Shown here: in pieces, positions 1-6,293 of the stretch | How positions within the stretch are numbered: the first letter of the stretch is position 1 | How the letters are laid out: each line of letters begins with the position of its first letter | Notes under the pieces: generated by a model | What the model was told of the DNA's origin: nothing | Database searches by the model: none | Seen by the model: the letters and a program-made list of their open reading frames with translations, nothing else | Origin: Moraxella equi | GTDB lineage: Bacteria; Pseudomonadota; Gammaproteobacteria; Pseudomonadales; Moraxellaceae | Reading direction: 5' to 3' | Assembly (NCBI RefSeq): GCF_002027555.1 | Contig: NZ_MXAP01000073.1 | Span: 1 to 12,966 of the forward strand | DNA: 12,966 nt | Program-made: the position numbers and the translations under genes

Positions 1-75
1 AAAAGCTTGTTTGATAGAACGACTATCAAGCTTCACTTTTTCCTTGAAAAACGGGCGATTTTTCTCATTTTTCAT
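1..75 (-). CDS. 5' fragment of an unidentified leftward gene (runs off the window)
   Basis: An ATG at 73-75 on the minus strand opens 25 codons with no stop before the left edge. The peptide begins MKNEKNRPFF and is basic; I do not recognise the family. Support comes from upstream: a near-consensus leftward promoter (-35 at 152-157, -10 at 129-134, 17-bp spacing) would give a leader of roughly 45-50 nt ending at this ATG. No good Shine-Dalgarno sequence is visible. The first 36 bases also form an imperfect hairpin, which could instead be a terminator for a plus-strand gene outside the window. With only 25 codons, coding status is likely but not proven. Confidence 0.4.
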   Translation of the reverse strand, partial: MKNEKNRPFFKEKVKLDSRSIKQAF

Positions 76-128
76 TGCAAATACAAAAGGCAGGCACGCC
101 CTACATACAAAATGACAACAAACAAGGC

Positions 129-175
129 ATTTTACCTTGAAAAATTATCTTTGTAAATAATAACAGTTATTATTT
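129..175 (-). promoter_or_regulatory. Leftward promoter overlapped by a 21-bp palindrome (possible Fur-like operator)
   Basis: On the minus strand, TTTACA (152-157) and TAAAAT (129-134) are each one base from consensus and lie exactly 17 bp apart. A perfect inverted repeat with 10-bp arms (AAATAATAAC at 155-164, its complement at 166-175, one central base) covers the edge of the -35 box, where a repressor would bind. By my hand alignment its core matches the textbook 19-bp Fur box at 13 positions. Fur is therefore one candidate, but any AT-rich dimeric regulator is possible. Confidence 0.5.
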
Positions 176-290
176 TTATATTTATTTGTAAAAATCTAGC
201 AAATGCTTTTATTTGATGTTTGGGTGTTTATCGTTTAAAAAAATAAGCGTATGATGATGGATAAAAGGGAAATACAGCTTGGCAGTTTAC

Positions 291-319
291 TTGAAATTTG
301 CCGACATAACCGCCATAAT
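291..319 (+). promoter_or_regulatory. Sigma-70-type promoter for the gene at 370
   Basis: TTGAAA (291-296) and CATAAT (314-319) each match the sigma-70 consensus at five of six positions and are separated by exactly 17 bp. Predicted transcription would start near 326, about 45 nt before the ATG at 370. Confidence 0.6.
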
Positions 320-369
320 ATAAGGATGGTTTTTAATGATATAAAAGTACGCTAAGAGTAGGCAATCTT

Positions 370-1032
370 ATGGCAAAGCAATCCGACAAGCAGGCAGAGC
401 AGGGCGTGATGACAGATGATGTGTCTGTCTCTACCCAAACGCACTCGCAAGACAAACCCAAACGCACCCGCAAGAAAAAAGACCCAGCAGATGTCGCCCT
501 TGATGTACAAGTAGGCGATGTGTCAGCGGTGAGCGACACCGCAGGTCAGCCAAAAAGCACAAAAGCAAAAGTCAAGGCAGACCAAAACAAGCCAAAACAA
601 GCCAAAACCAGTCAGACCAAAAACACCCAAGATACTGACAATCAAGCCAAAAGCCAAACCGACAATCAAACTGCCAAGCCAAAACGCACCCGCAAACAAG
701 CGGTCAAGGCAGACATCAGCGAAGAAGTTCATGCACAGCAGGGCGATGAGTTAGCCACAGATGAGCGGGGTAGACCACGTTTTGGTGCCAAAGAAGCCAT
801 TTTGGAATTTGTTGAAGTGGAGAGTGGCTCGCTCGTCCTGCGAGAAGTGGGCACGGATGAAGCGTTGGTGAGTATTGCCTTTGCTGATAAGGTCAAGGAC
901 ATGGTTGGAGCCGAGCATATCCAAAGCATCGGTCAGCACATGATTTCGGCGGCGATAGCCACGGTCATGGAACGCCAAATGCGACAATACCATGCCCATG
1001 TCTATGACGAAGCTCCCAAACGATTTAGTTGA
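370..1032 (+). CDS. Conserved hypothetical protein with a basic low-complexity N-terminus
   Basis: A 220-residue protein of unknown function. Residues 1-125 are rich in Lys, Gln, Thr and Asp, with KPKRTRK present twice (around residues 29-35 and 103-109), and are probably disordered and able to bind nucleic acid or another polyanion. Residues 130-220 look folded: a short strand-rich stretch (ILEFVEVESG) leads to an alpha-helical end that finishes HAHVYDEAPKRFS. From memory, similar C-terminal domains occur in Acinetobacter-group hypothetical proteins, usually behind a variable basic head; I could not check this. There is no signal peptide or membrane segment, so it should be cytoplasmic. The gene has its own promoter and a terminator at 1051-1078, so it is probably monocistronic. 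A 23-bp tandem duplication lies in the variable half. Confidence 0.75.
   Translation: MAKQSDKQAEQGVMTDDVSVSTQTHSQDKPKRTRKKKDPADVALDVQVGDVSAVSDTAGQPKSTKAKVKADQNKPKQAKTSQTKNTQDTDNQAKSQTDNQTAKPKRTRKQAVKADISEEVHAQQGDELATDERGRPRFGAKEAILEFVEVESGSLVLREVGTDEALVSIAFADKVKDMVGAEHIQSIGQHMISAAIATVMERQMRQYHAHVYDEAPKRFS
434..479 (+). repeat. 23-bp tandem duplication inside the gene at 370
   Basis: Positions 434-456 and 457-479 are adjacent copies differing at two of 23 bases (core AAACGCAC). The unit is not a multiple of three, so the copies are read in different frames: the first gives QTHSQDK, the second the basic PKRTRKK. A third shorter match to the core lies at 681-695. Confidence 0.7.
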
Positions 1033-1050
1033 TTGGTTGGTTAAATAAAG

Positions 1051-1078
1051 TGGGGCAGTTGTCCCATTTTGTTTTTAT
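1051..1078 (+). terminator. Rho-independent terminator of the gene at 370
   Basis: A six-pair stem (TGGGGC at 1051-1056 with GTCCCA at 1061-1066, including one G-U pair) with an AGTT loop is followed directly by a T-rich tract at 1067-1078. It begins 18 bp after the stop codon. Confidence 0.65.
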
Positions 1079-1100
1079 TCCTTGCTTTTTCCTTTATAAT
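1072..1100 (+). promoter_or_regulatory. Promoter of orn
   Basis: A perfect TATAAT lies at 1095-1100, with a weak -35 (TTTTTA, 1072-1077) at 17 bp. The -35 overlaps the T-tract of the preceding terminator. Transcription would start near 1107, about 36 nt before the orn ATG. Confidence 0.5.
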
Positions 1101-1142
1101 ATCAGATTGTCCAAGAGATAATTTACCCAAATTAGGAACATC

Positions 1143-1727
1143 ATGTCCAAGATTCATATCACGCACCCCAAACCCACCCAAAAACCCAAAAAAGCACTCA
1201 TTTGGATTGACCTAGAAATGACAGGGCTTGACACCCAAAAAGATGAGATTATTGAGATTGCGACCATTGTTACCGATGATAATCTTAACATTCTTGCCGA
1301 AGGTCCTGTGTTTGCCATCAAAGTCCCCGATACGGTGCTAAACGGCATGGACGAATGGTGTACTCGTCAGCACCGAGAGTCGGGTCTTACCGACCGTGTC
1401 CGCCGTAGTGTGGTAACATTGGCAGATGCCGAGCAGGCGACCATTGAATTTTTGTCAAAGTGGGTGGATAAAGGGGTGTCACCCATGTGTGGCAACTCCA
1501 TTTGTCAAGACAGACGGTTTTTGGCAAGACAAATGCCTGAGTTAGAAGCGTTTTTTCATTATCGTAACTTAGATGTGTCTAGTGTCAAAGAGTTGTGCCA
1601 TCGCTGGCGACCTGATGTCGCTCGTGGCTACCAAAAGGGCGGAACGCATTTGGCATTGGATGATATTCGGGATTCTATTCGTGAGTTACGCCATTATCGT
1701 GAGCATTTTTTTAAATTGCTAGATTGA
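1143..1727 (+). CDS. orn: Oligoribonuclease (DEDDh 3'-5' exonuclease)
   Basis: Orn degrades the 2-5 nt RNAs (nanoRNAs) left by other RNases, including pGpG from c-di-GMP turnover, in the cytoplasm, and is often essential in gammaproteobacteria. The 194-residue product carries the full DEDDh set: Asp23 and Glu25 in [10 protein letters not shown], Asp123 in [11 protein letters not shown], and His169 and Asp174 in GTHLALDDI. The spacings D23-D123 (100) and H169-D174 (5) equal those I recall for E. coli Orn (D12, D112, H158, D163). The N-terminus is about 11 residues longer than E. coli's. The ATG at 1143 is the first in frame, fits the promoter, and has AGGA a few bases upstream. The gene behind it starts 35 bp after the stop and is probably co-transcribed. 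Confidence 0.96.
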   Translation: MSKIHITHPKPTQKPKKALIWIDLEMTGLDTQKDEIIEIATIVTDDNLNILAEGPVFAIKVPDTVLNGMDEWCTRQHRESGLTDRVRRSVVTLADAEQATIEFLSKWVDKGVSPMCGNSICQDRRFLARQMPELEAFFHYRNLDVSSVKELCHRWRPDVARGYQKGGTHLALDDIRDSIRELRHYREHFFKLLD

Positions 1728-1762
1728 TTTGACGTTAGTCATTCTCTGATTTGAATAAATAA

Positions 1763-2689
1763 ATGACGTTGTTAAAAATCATTCGGCTGATGATATTGGC
1801 AGGCGTGGTGTTGGTGCTTGGGTTTTTCTCCTATCAGACCCACACCGAGCCACAGGTTCGCTACAACAGCTTGATTCATCGGCTGACTTATCCAACCGAT
1901 TTGCGAGTGCGGTATCGCATTGGCGATGTGGACGAGCGTTTTGGGTTAAGCCATGATGAAGTCAAACGCCTTGCCCATGAAGCAGTGATGATATGGCATG
2001 ACGGCACAGGTCGGCAGTGGTTCGTCTATGATGACAGTGCAAAAGTGAGTATCAATCTCATCTATGATGAGCGACAAATGGAAACCACAGCACGCCAACA
2101 AATCAAGCAAGAGCTTGACACACTACAACAAAATCACAAGCGAGATTCGGATAATCTGGCACGCCAAAGACAGGCGTTGCATGATGAGTTTAACCGTTTG
2201 CAAACCGAGCTGACCGCTTGGCAAGAGCAATATAATCACACCATTCATCTTATTAATCACACCCACGACCCAAACGAACGCCAACGCTTGCTAGGCATAG
2301 AAAAGCAGTTGCGAGCCAGTCAGCAAGCCCTAAATGCCAAAATTGACGCTTATCAGCTCTCCCAAGACGCCTTTAACCAAGCGGTAGATGACATCAATCA
2401 TAAGGCGGGGCATATCAATCACGCCATTGACCACGTCAATGCCCGCCTAACGCCCCGAGAGTTTCATAAGGGGCAGTTTGACGGGCATAAGATTGATATT
2501 TATGAATTTGAAAATATCGATGATTTGCGGTTGGTGCTGGCTCATGAGCTGGGTCATGCCCTTAGTATCGGGCATAATGATGACCCGACCGCGCTGATGT
2601 ATCCTTATGCCAATGAGCAGGATTTGCATAATTTTGAGCTAAAACAGGCGGACATTGATTTGTTAAATGAGCGGACGTTGTATCGGTAG
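1763..2689 (+). CDS. Membrane-anchored matrixin-like zinc metalloprotease with a coiled-coil segment
   Basis: The 308-residue product starts with a hydrophobic helix (about residues 4-24, LMILAGVVLVLGFF), an uncleaved anchor or signal peptide that would place the rest in the periplasm. Residues 30-100 resemble the start of a metzincin domain. Residues 103-228 are Gln/Glu/Arg-rich heptad-like sequence, probably a coiled coil. The catalytic signature is at 261-271, HELGHALSIGH (HExxHxxGxxH: zinc ligands His261, His265, His271; general base Glu262), and a Met-turn follows at LMY 278-280. This is the metzincin/M10 (matrixin) pattern. The long helical segment between the N-terminal strands and the zinc site is unusual for a compact matrixin. 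The substrate is unknown. The gene lies 35 bp after orn and probably shares its transcript. The protease assignment is firm; the subfamily is inferred. Confidence 0.85.
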   Translation: MTLLKIIRLMILAGVVLVLGFFSYQTHTEPQVRYNSLIHRLTYPTDLRVRYRIGDVDERFGLSHDEVKRLAHEAVMIWHDGTGRQWFVYDDSAKVSINLIYDERQMETTARQQIKQELDTLQQNHKRDSDNLARQRQALHDEFNRLQTELTAWQEQYNHTIHLINHTHDPNERQRLLGIEKQLRASQQALNAKIDAYQLSQDAFNQAVDDINHKAGHINHAIDHVNARLTPREFHKGQFDGHKIDIYEFENIDDLRLVLAHELGHALSIGHNDDPTALMYPYANEQDLHNFELKQADIDLLNERTLYR

Positions 2690-2700
2690 TTTATTGTTAA

Positions 2701-3436
2701 TTAAAAGAACTTTTGTTTAATATAATTCACTTTTGGCAAATTCACCTCATGACTGTCATGATATGCTTGCATGGTGTGTATGATGTCGCCTACGATATGA
2801 TTTGCTCGCCCACCCATGCCAAATAGATTGCTTGCGTAACCAATCGTGCTTTTTGTAATAAAGACCGTCATCGCTAAATTCTACATAATACAACACGATT
2901 TTGTACCATGTTTGGGTGCGTTGTTTTAGCTCGGCATGATAAATCCTATCAAAACCGATGACCGTTTTTTCACGGTCGGTATAATGCTTGACAAAAGCAA
3001 TATACTCTTTATCAATCTCAATCATCGTATTATGATGTCGCCACATAAGAATATGAGCGTACAACAAAAACAAGGCAAATCTGGCAAATATAGTCTGCCA
3101 ACTTTGAAATAATACTGTGTCAAACTCGCTCGTAGTACTACTTGTACAACTTCGCTCGTTTTCCTTGTCTTATTTCAAATTTGTTTGACTATAATAAAAA
3201 ATCACCGTAACGGGCAGGGCGTTTAAAAATGACTGATTGCCCATGAAAATATTGAGCCACACATTGCCAAGGCTGATTGCCAGTACACCAAATATCAACA
3301 ACGTTGGCAAATGCTGTAATAGCACCATGCTGTCATCAAACTCATGGCAAATCGGGTAATTCCTAGGGTGCTTTGGGTAAAACTCATACATGACCGAAAA
3401 GCCGTCTTTGCCGATGTCGGCGGTTTTACCGTCCAT
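2701..3436 (-). pseudogene. Decayed membrane-protein gene, split by a 105-bp repeat and frameshifted
   Basis: Two minus-strand reading frames lie in the same frame on either side of the repeat at 3089-3193. The upstream piece (from ATG 3434-3436) has a segment, VMYEFYPKHPRNYP, that resembles the end of the DUF3592 extracellular domain, then a hydrophobic helix (about LPTLLIFGVLAISLGNVWL). It ends at a stop at 3170-3172 inside the repeat. The downstream piece resumes with FARFALFLLYAHILMW, which would complete a second membrane helix if the 105 bp (35 codons) were removed, and continues into a soluble domain. That frame then degenerates, but dropping one base of the homopolymer at 2840-2844 restores a plausible ending, STIGYASNLFGMGGRANHIV onward, stopping at 2701-2703. 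The start may also be truncated, since nothing corresponds to the usual DUF3592 N-terminus. The function is unknown. Confidence 0.6.
3089..3193. repeat. 105-bp MITE-like repeat with 27-bp imperfect terminal inverted repeats
   Basis: The ends at 3089-3115 and 3167-3193 are inverted copies matching at 22 of 27 positions, beginning TATAGTC and sharing TTTGAAATAA. The centre contains two adjacent palindromes (GTAGTACTAC, TTGTACAA) flanked by direct copies of TCGCTCG at about 3126 and 3152. It has no coding capacity. Its architecture resembles the short repeats of Neisseria that begin and end with TATAGTGGATTAAATT-like arms, recalled from memory. It adds an in-frame stop to the surrounding gene. 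Confidence 0.7.
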
Positions 3437-3455
3437 GTGGGTGGGGTTGGTATGG

Positions 3456-3818
3456 TTAGATTAGGCGGTCTACACTAGGTAGTTCAAAAGGTGGGTGAGC
3501 GGACATGTCCACGATGACAATCTCATCATCAAAACGCTGATAATGCAAAATGTATTCACTGGTCATGTCGCCAAATTCGCCTGCATAATCAGGTATACCG
3601 ATATGATAATGCCACAGGCGATAGGCTTGGGCATATTTGACTTTTTGTAGCCAATTTGGGTCATCAGTGGGGACATTGTCTGATGATTTGTTGCGTCCTT
3701 GTAAGTTGTCAAGTCCAAACTGTTTGACGTGTTCTACGAACAAACCGATTTTAATTTGGTCGGCTTTTGGATAATTTTTTAGCCATAATTTAAATTGTGG
3801 GGTAAAAATAACTTTCAT
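3456..3818 (-). CDS. RelE/ParE-superfamily-like toxin of a type II toxin-antitoxin pair
   Basis: A 120-residue protein from the ATG at 3816-3818, whose ATGA overlaps the stop of the antitoxin. An upstream in-frame ATG at 3828-3830 would add MGKF. The fold signature is RelE-like: a start of the type MKVIFTPQFKLWLKNYP, a central helix, then KYAQAYRLWHYHIGI and a final strand pattern EYILHYQRFDDEIVIVDMSAHPP. RelE-family toxins are ribosome-dependent or free mRNA endonucleases, and ParE members poison gyrase; I cannot tell which applies. At 120 residues it is longer than typical RelE (about 95), with an insert at residues 36-58 and a Gly/Asp-rich loop around 75-86. The overlap with an RHH-like antitoxin is the strongest evidence of function. 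Confidence 0.65.
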   Translation of the reverse strand: MKVIFTPQFKLWLKNYPKADQIKIGLFVEHVKQFGLDNLQGRNKSSDNVPTDDPNWLQKVKYAQAYRLWHYHIGIPDYAGEFGDMTSEYILHYQRFDDEIVIVDMSAHPPFELPSVDRLI

Positions 3819-4051
3819 GAATTTACCCATGCCAAAAATTCATCCATATCATCAAAATCAGGCACATCAATACGTCCGCTTTTAATAGATTGGTCTATGC
3901 GTGCCAAATCAAAATTAAAATCGCCATTGGCATAACTTGGATTGACCGCCTGCTCTAAGGTTTTGACAGCAAAGGCGTGTGATGATATGCCTTGTTGTTT
4001 GGCACGGTATTCTATCATCACTTGTAATTCTTGGGGGATTTCTACAATCAT
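3815..4051 (-). CDS. Ribbon-helix-helix antitoxin of the RelE-like pair
   Basis: A 78-residue protein. Residues 1-35 (MIVEIPQELQVMIEYRAKQQ followed by GISSHAFAVKTLEQA) have the strand-helix-helix layout of a ribbon-helix-helix DNA-binding domain. The acidic tail (residues 50-78, DVPDFDDMDEFLAWV) is the part expected to wrap the toxin. Its stop overlaps the toxin start (ATGA), giving translational coupling. The ATG at 4049-4051 is preceded by GGAG five bases away. The antitoxin should neutralise the toxin and, as a dimer, repress the promoter at 4081-4109. The start codon lies in one arm of an inverted repeat that flanks the Shine-Dalgarno sequence. The family is inferred from pattern only. 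Confidence 0.7.
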   Translation of the reverse strand: MIVEIPQELQVMIEYRAKQQGISSHAFAVKTLEQAVNPSYANGDFNFDLARIDQSIKSGRIDVPDFDDMDEFLAWVNS

Positions 4052-4109
4052 GACATCTCCATGATAATAATATATCGCCCATTATACCAATATTTTTCAC
4101 CAATAAAAA
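4047..4109 (-). promoter_or_regulatory. Toxin-antitoxin promoter and RBS inverted repeat
   Basis: On the minus strand TATAAT (4081-4086) is perfect and preceded by TGG, an extended -10. The weak -35 (TTTTTA, 4104-4109) overlaps the T-tract of the hslO terminator. Transcription would start near 4074, leaving a leader of about 23 nt. ATCATG at 4047-4052 and CATGAT at 4060-4065 are perfect 6-bp inverted arms with a 7-base spacer holding GGAG, and the start codon sits in one arm. It could be a repressor operator or an mRNA hairpin controlling initiation. Confidence 0.55.
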
Positions 4110-4128
4110 CCCACTGCATGACAGTGGG
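4105..4128 (-). terminator. Rho-independent terminator of hslO
   Basis: A perfect 7-bp stem (CCCACTG 4110-4116 with CAGTGGG 4122-4128), with a five-base loop, is followed on the minus strand by five T residues (4105-4109). An outer CACCAA/TTGGTG pairing (4098-4103 with 4131-4136) could extend the structure. It begins 18 bp after the hslO stop. Confidence 0.85.
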
Positions 4129-4146
4129 CGTTGGTGGTAGGACGTA

Positions 4147-5049
4147 TTACGCAAATAACCGCTTAATATCATCTTTATCAAAACGGTATTCCCTGCCACA
4201 AAAACCACAATCAAGCGTGAGTGTACCGCCATGAGCGTCCACGACTTCTAGGGCTTCATCATGCCCTAGTTGCAAAATCGCCCCTTCGCTTTTTTCGGGC
4301 GAACAAGTACAAGCAAAGCCAAGCGGGGTGGGTTCGGGCAGTACCACATCTTCTTCGTGATACAGGCGATATAGGATTTCATCGGCAGACAGTTCGGTCA
4401 GCTCGTCCGCCTTGATGGTGCCAGTGAGTACGCTTAGTCTGTCCCATAGGTCAGGGTCGTTCTCTTTGTCAGCGTCTGTTTGGGGCAACAGTTGCACGAG
4501 CAGTCCGCCTGCTGTGGTCTCATCGGTGGCAAGTTTGATGATGGTGGGGATTTGGGCGGATTGTTTTTGGTAATGGGCTAGGCACTCGCCTAAATTGTCG
4601 CTCACACGCTCGACAATGCCTTGATAGCTCTCGCCAAAGTTGGGGTGAATACTGATAAATAGCACGCCTGTTTTGATGACGGCAAAAGCGTCATCACTGG
4701 TGTCAAGCGACTGCCAAAACGCCTGTTTGTCATCGCTGTTGTCAAAACTTGCCAACGCACGCACCGCCCCCAGCTCTTGTCCTGATGAGTGGTCGCACTC
4801 TGCCATGGCAAAACGCAGGGGCGAGCTGTCGTCTGATGATTGCAGTTGAATGGATAGTTTGCCGTCAATTTTGAGTGTGCCGATGAGCAGGCTTGCCGAC
4901 ACCAACATCTCACCTAATAAGACTTTGATGGCAGGGGGATAATCTTTTTGGCTAATCACGGTGGTAAAACTGTCGGACAGTCGCACCACATCGCCACGCA
5001 CGGGCGAATGCTCAATAAAAAAGCGTTGGCGATAATCTTTATTTAACAT
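4147..5049 (-). CDS. hslO: Hsp33 redox-regulated chaperone
   Basis: Hsp33 is a cytoplasmic holdase. Oxidative plus unfolding stress oxidises its cysteine zinc centre and switches on client binding. The 300-residue product has the N-terminal Hsp33 core (RGDVVRLSDSF; LLGEMLVSASLLIGTLKIDG, residues 44-63) and the C-terminal zinc-redox switch, with CTC at Cys247/Cys249 and CGFC at Cys281/Cys284, so all four thiol ligands are present. Length is normal for the family (about 290). The ATG at 5047-5049 fits the usual start, with a purine-rich AGAGAA a few bases upstream. It is transcribed alone, with a terminator at 4105-4128 and divergent aat across a 354-bp gap. No heat-shock promoter was recognised upstream. 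Confidence 0.96.
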   Translation of the reverse strand: MLNKDYRQRFFIEHSPVRGDVVRLSDSFTTVISQKDYPPAIKVLLGEMLVSASLLIGTLKIDGKLSIQLQSSDDSSPLRFAMAECDHSSGQELGAVRALASFDNSDDKQAFWQSLDTSDDAFAVIKTGVLFISIHPNFGESYQGIVERVSDNLGECLAHYQKQSAQIPTIIKLATDETTAGGLLVQLLPQTDADKENDPDLWDRLSVLTGTIKADELTELSADEILYRLYHEEDVVLPEPTPLGFACTCSPEKSEGAILQLGHDEALEVVDAHGGTLTLDCGFCGREYRFDKDDIKRLFA

Positions 5050-5403
5050 AATGTTCTCTGTTTTGTTGAATTAAAAATAACACTTGCCATTAATGGGGGT
5101 GTGTTTTAAAATTTAAAGCGGTCTAGGTGATGAGTTGCTGGTGGGGGCAGATTTTTGTTTTATAAAATTGATTTAAAATATTATCAATGGTAGGAATGCT
5201 CCAAGATGTTTTTTAAAATGATAAATGGGAAAATAAATTTACCCAAACTCACTGATTAATCATAAGATTGTTCAGTTAAAGATATATTGTAAAATTTGCC
5301 CCTACAAAACCACCCATAGGTATATTGAATTGACAATACCAATCATAATTTATCACACCTTATTTTTTACTTTTTTTAAATTTTTAAATTAACCTTTTTA
5401 TTT
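5050..5403. other. 354-bp divergent intergenic region between hslO and aat
   Basis: AT-rich DNA with no credible small gene. It has a repeat scrap at 5295-5306 (TTTGCCCCTACA), which is the complement of one arm of the palindrome at 10932-10956. A perfect -35 hexamer TTGACA (5330-5335) is followed at a short 15-bp spacing by TATCAC (5351-5356), a weak candidate promoter for aat. A second weak pair is TTGTTC (5268-5273) with TAAAAT (5290-5295). I saw no clear hslO promoter. Confidence 0.45.
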
Positions 5404-6141
5404 ATGATAAACATTCACCAAATCCAAGCCTTAGCCGATGATTGCCCTTATGATTTTAGACAAGGGGTGCAAACCTTATCTGATGACCAAGAATGTTTGG
5501 GCGTGGGGGCGGATTTGTCGGTGGCAACACTGTTGCACGCTTACCGCTCTGGGGTGTTTCCGTGGTTTCATGACGAGCCGATAGCATGGTGGTCACCCAA
5601 TCCCAGATGTGTGCTAACGCCCAGCGACTTTATCCCTAAAAAATCGCTCATTCGCAAGGCTCGCCAAGTCACATGGACGCTGACGACCAATCACGCCTTT
5701 GCCGATGTGATACAGGCGTGTAGTGAGCCACGAGCCTATGCCGATGAGACGTGGATAGGGCATGAGATGATACAGGCGTACACCCAACTGCACGAGCTTG
5801 GTGTGGCGGTGAGTGTGGAGATATGGCAAGGTGAGCCACAAGCTAGTGCGTTGATAGGTGGGCTGTATGGGCTAAATATCGGGGCGATGTTCTGTGGTGA
5901 GAGTATGTTTCATCGGGCAACGGACAGCTCAAAGGTGGCATTTTGGGGACTCATGCAGTTATGCCAACGGCAGGGTGTGGCACTCGTGGATTGCCAACTG
6001 GAAAATTCGCATTTGATGAGTTTGGGGGCGAGCCTGATGGGTAGAGATGAGTTTTTGGGTCGGGCGGACACACTCATGCAAAAGGACGTGGCAGGACTGG
6101 GCGGACGGCGATTTGTCATGGCGGTGCGTGAGCTGTGTTGA
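5404..6141 (+). CDS. aat: Leucyl/phenylalanyl-tRNA--protein transferase
   Basis: Aat moves Leu or Phe from aminoacyl-tRNA to the N-terminal Lys or Arg of proteins, producing an N-degron read by ClpS/ClpAP. The 245-residue product shows the family hallmarks: GVGADLS followed by AYRSGVFPWF (residues 33-55), WWSPNPR (62-68), TWIGHEMIQAYTQLHELG (116-133), GGLYGLNIGAMFCGESMF (142-159) with SSKVAF, and DCQLENSHLMSLGA (186-199). Length is typical (about 230-240). The ATG at 5404 is the first in frame, after a poly-T/A leader without an obvious Shine-Dalgarno sequence. The arginyltransferase gene often found next to aat in proteobacteria is absent here. The rhomboid gene follows after 152 bp; no strong terminator separates them. 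Confidence 0.95.
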   Translation: MINIHQIQALADDCPYDFRQGVQTLSDDQECLGVGADLSVATLLHAYRSGVFPWFHDEPIAWWSPNPRCVLTPSDFIPKKSLIRKARQVTWTLTTNHAFADVIQACSEPRAYADETWIGHEMIQAYTQLHELGVAVSVEIWQGEPQASALIGGLYGLNIGAMFCGESMFHRATDSSKVAFWGLMQLCQRQGVALVDCQLENSHLMSLGASLMGRDEFLGRADTLMQKDVAGLGGRRFVMAVRELC

Positions 6142-6293
6142 TGGGTTGGTGTTTTTGTATTGCTATCTTTGTGTCCTGCTGTTTTATCAATTTTATACCA
6201 CAAAATTTATTTGATAAATTTATTTTAATATGACAAAAATCATTCCGTCAATTAACTTGCACTTGCACTTTCACTTTTTGGCATTTTATCACC

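Larger units (their letters stand above)
76..369. other. Divergent intergenic region
   Basis: This stretch holds the leftward promoter and palindrome (129-175), a rightward promoter (291-319), and a repeat-like scrap at 89-105 containing GCCCTACA, which resembles segments at 5295-5306 and 10932-10956. The rest is AT-rich. I saw no small gene or structured RNA in it. Confidence 0.55.

Noticed and set aside
3..33. Imperfect hairpin (AAGC and TTGATAG arms) followed by a short T run, possibly a terminator for a plus-strand gene to the left.
   Set aside because: It overlaps a leftward reading frame with a good upstream promoter, the stem has a four-base bulge and the T run is offset. It cannot be judged without sequence to the left.
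2747..2761. Near-perfect palindrome TCATGAC-T-GTCATGA, like the antitoxin leader repeats.
   Set aside because: It lies inside the restored coding end of the decayed gene (reads YHDSHE), not at a start codon, so chance is the simpler explanation.
4602..4913. 103-codon minus-strand frame within hslO.
   Set aside because: Alternate-frame shadow of Hsp33, rich in Arg and Cys without domain features.
6203..6221. Perfect 8-bp inverted repeat (AAATTTAT) after aat.
   Set aside because: All A/T, so a weak hairpin; common by chance in AT-rich spacers and not credible as a terminator.
6255..6278. Four degenerate hexanucleotide units (ACTTGC-like) just before the rhomboid start, a possible phase-variation tract.
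   Set aside because: Only two units are identical; too few and too degenerate for slippage.
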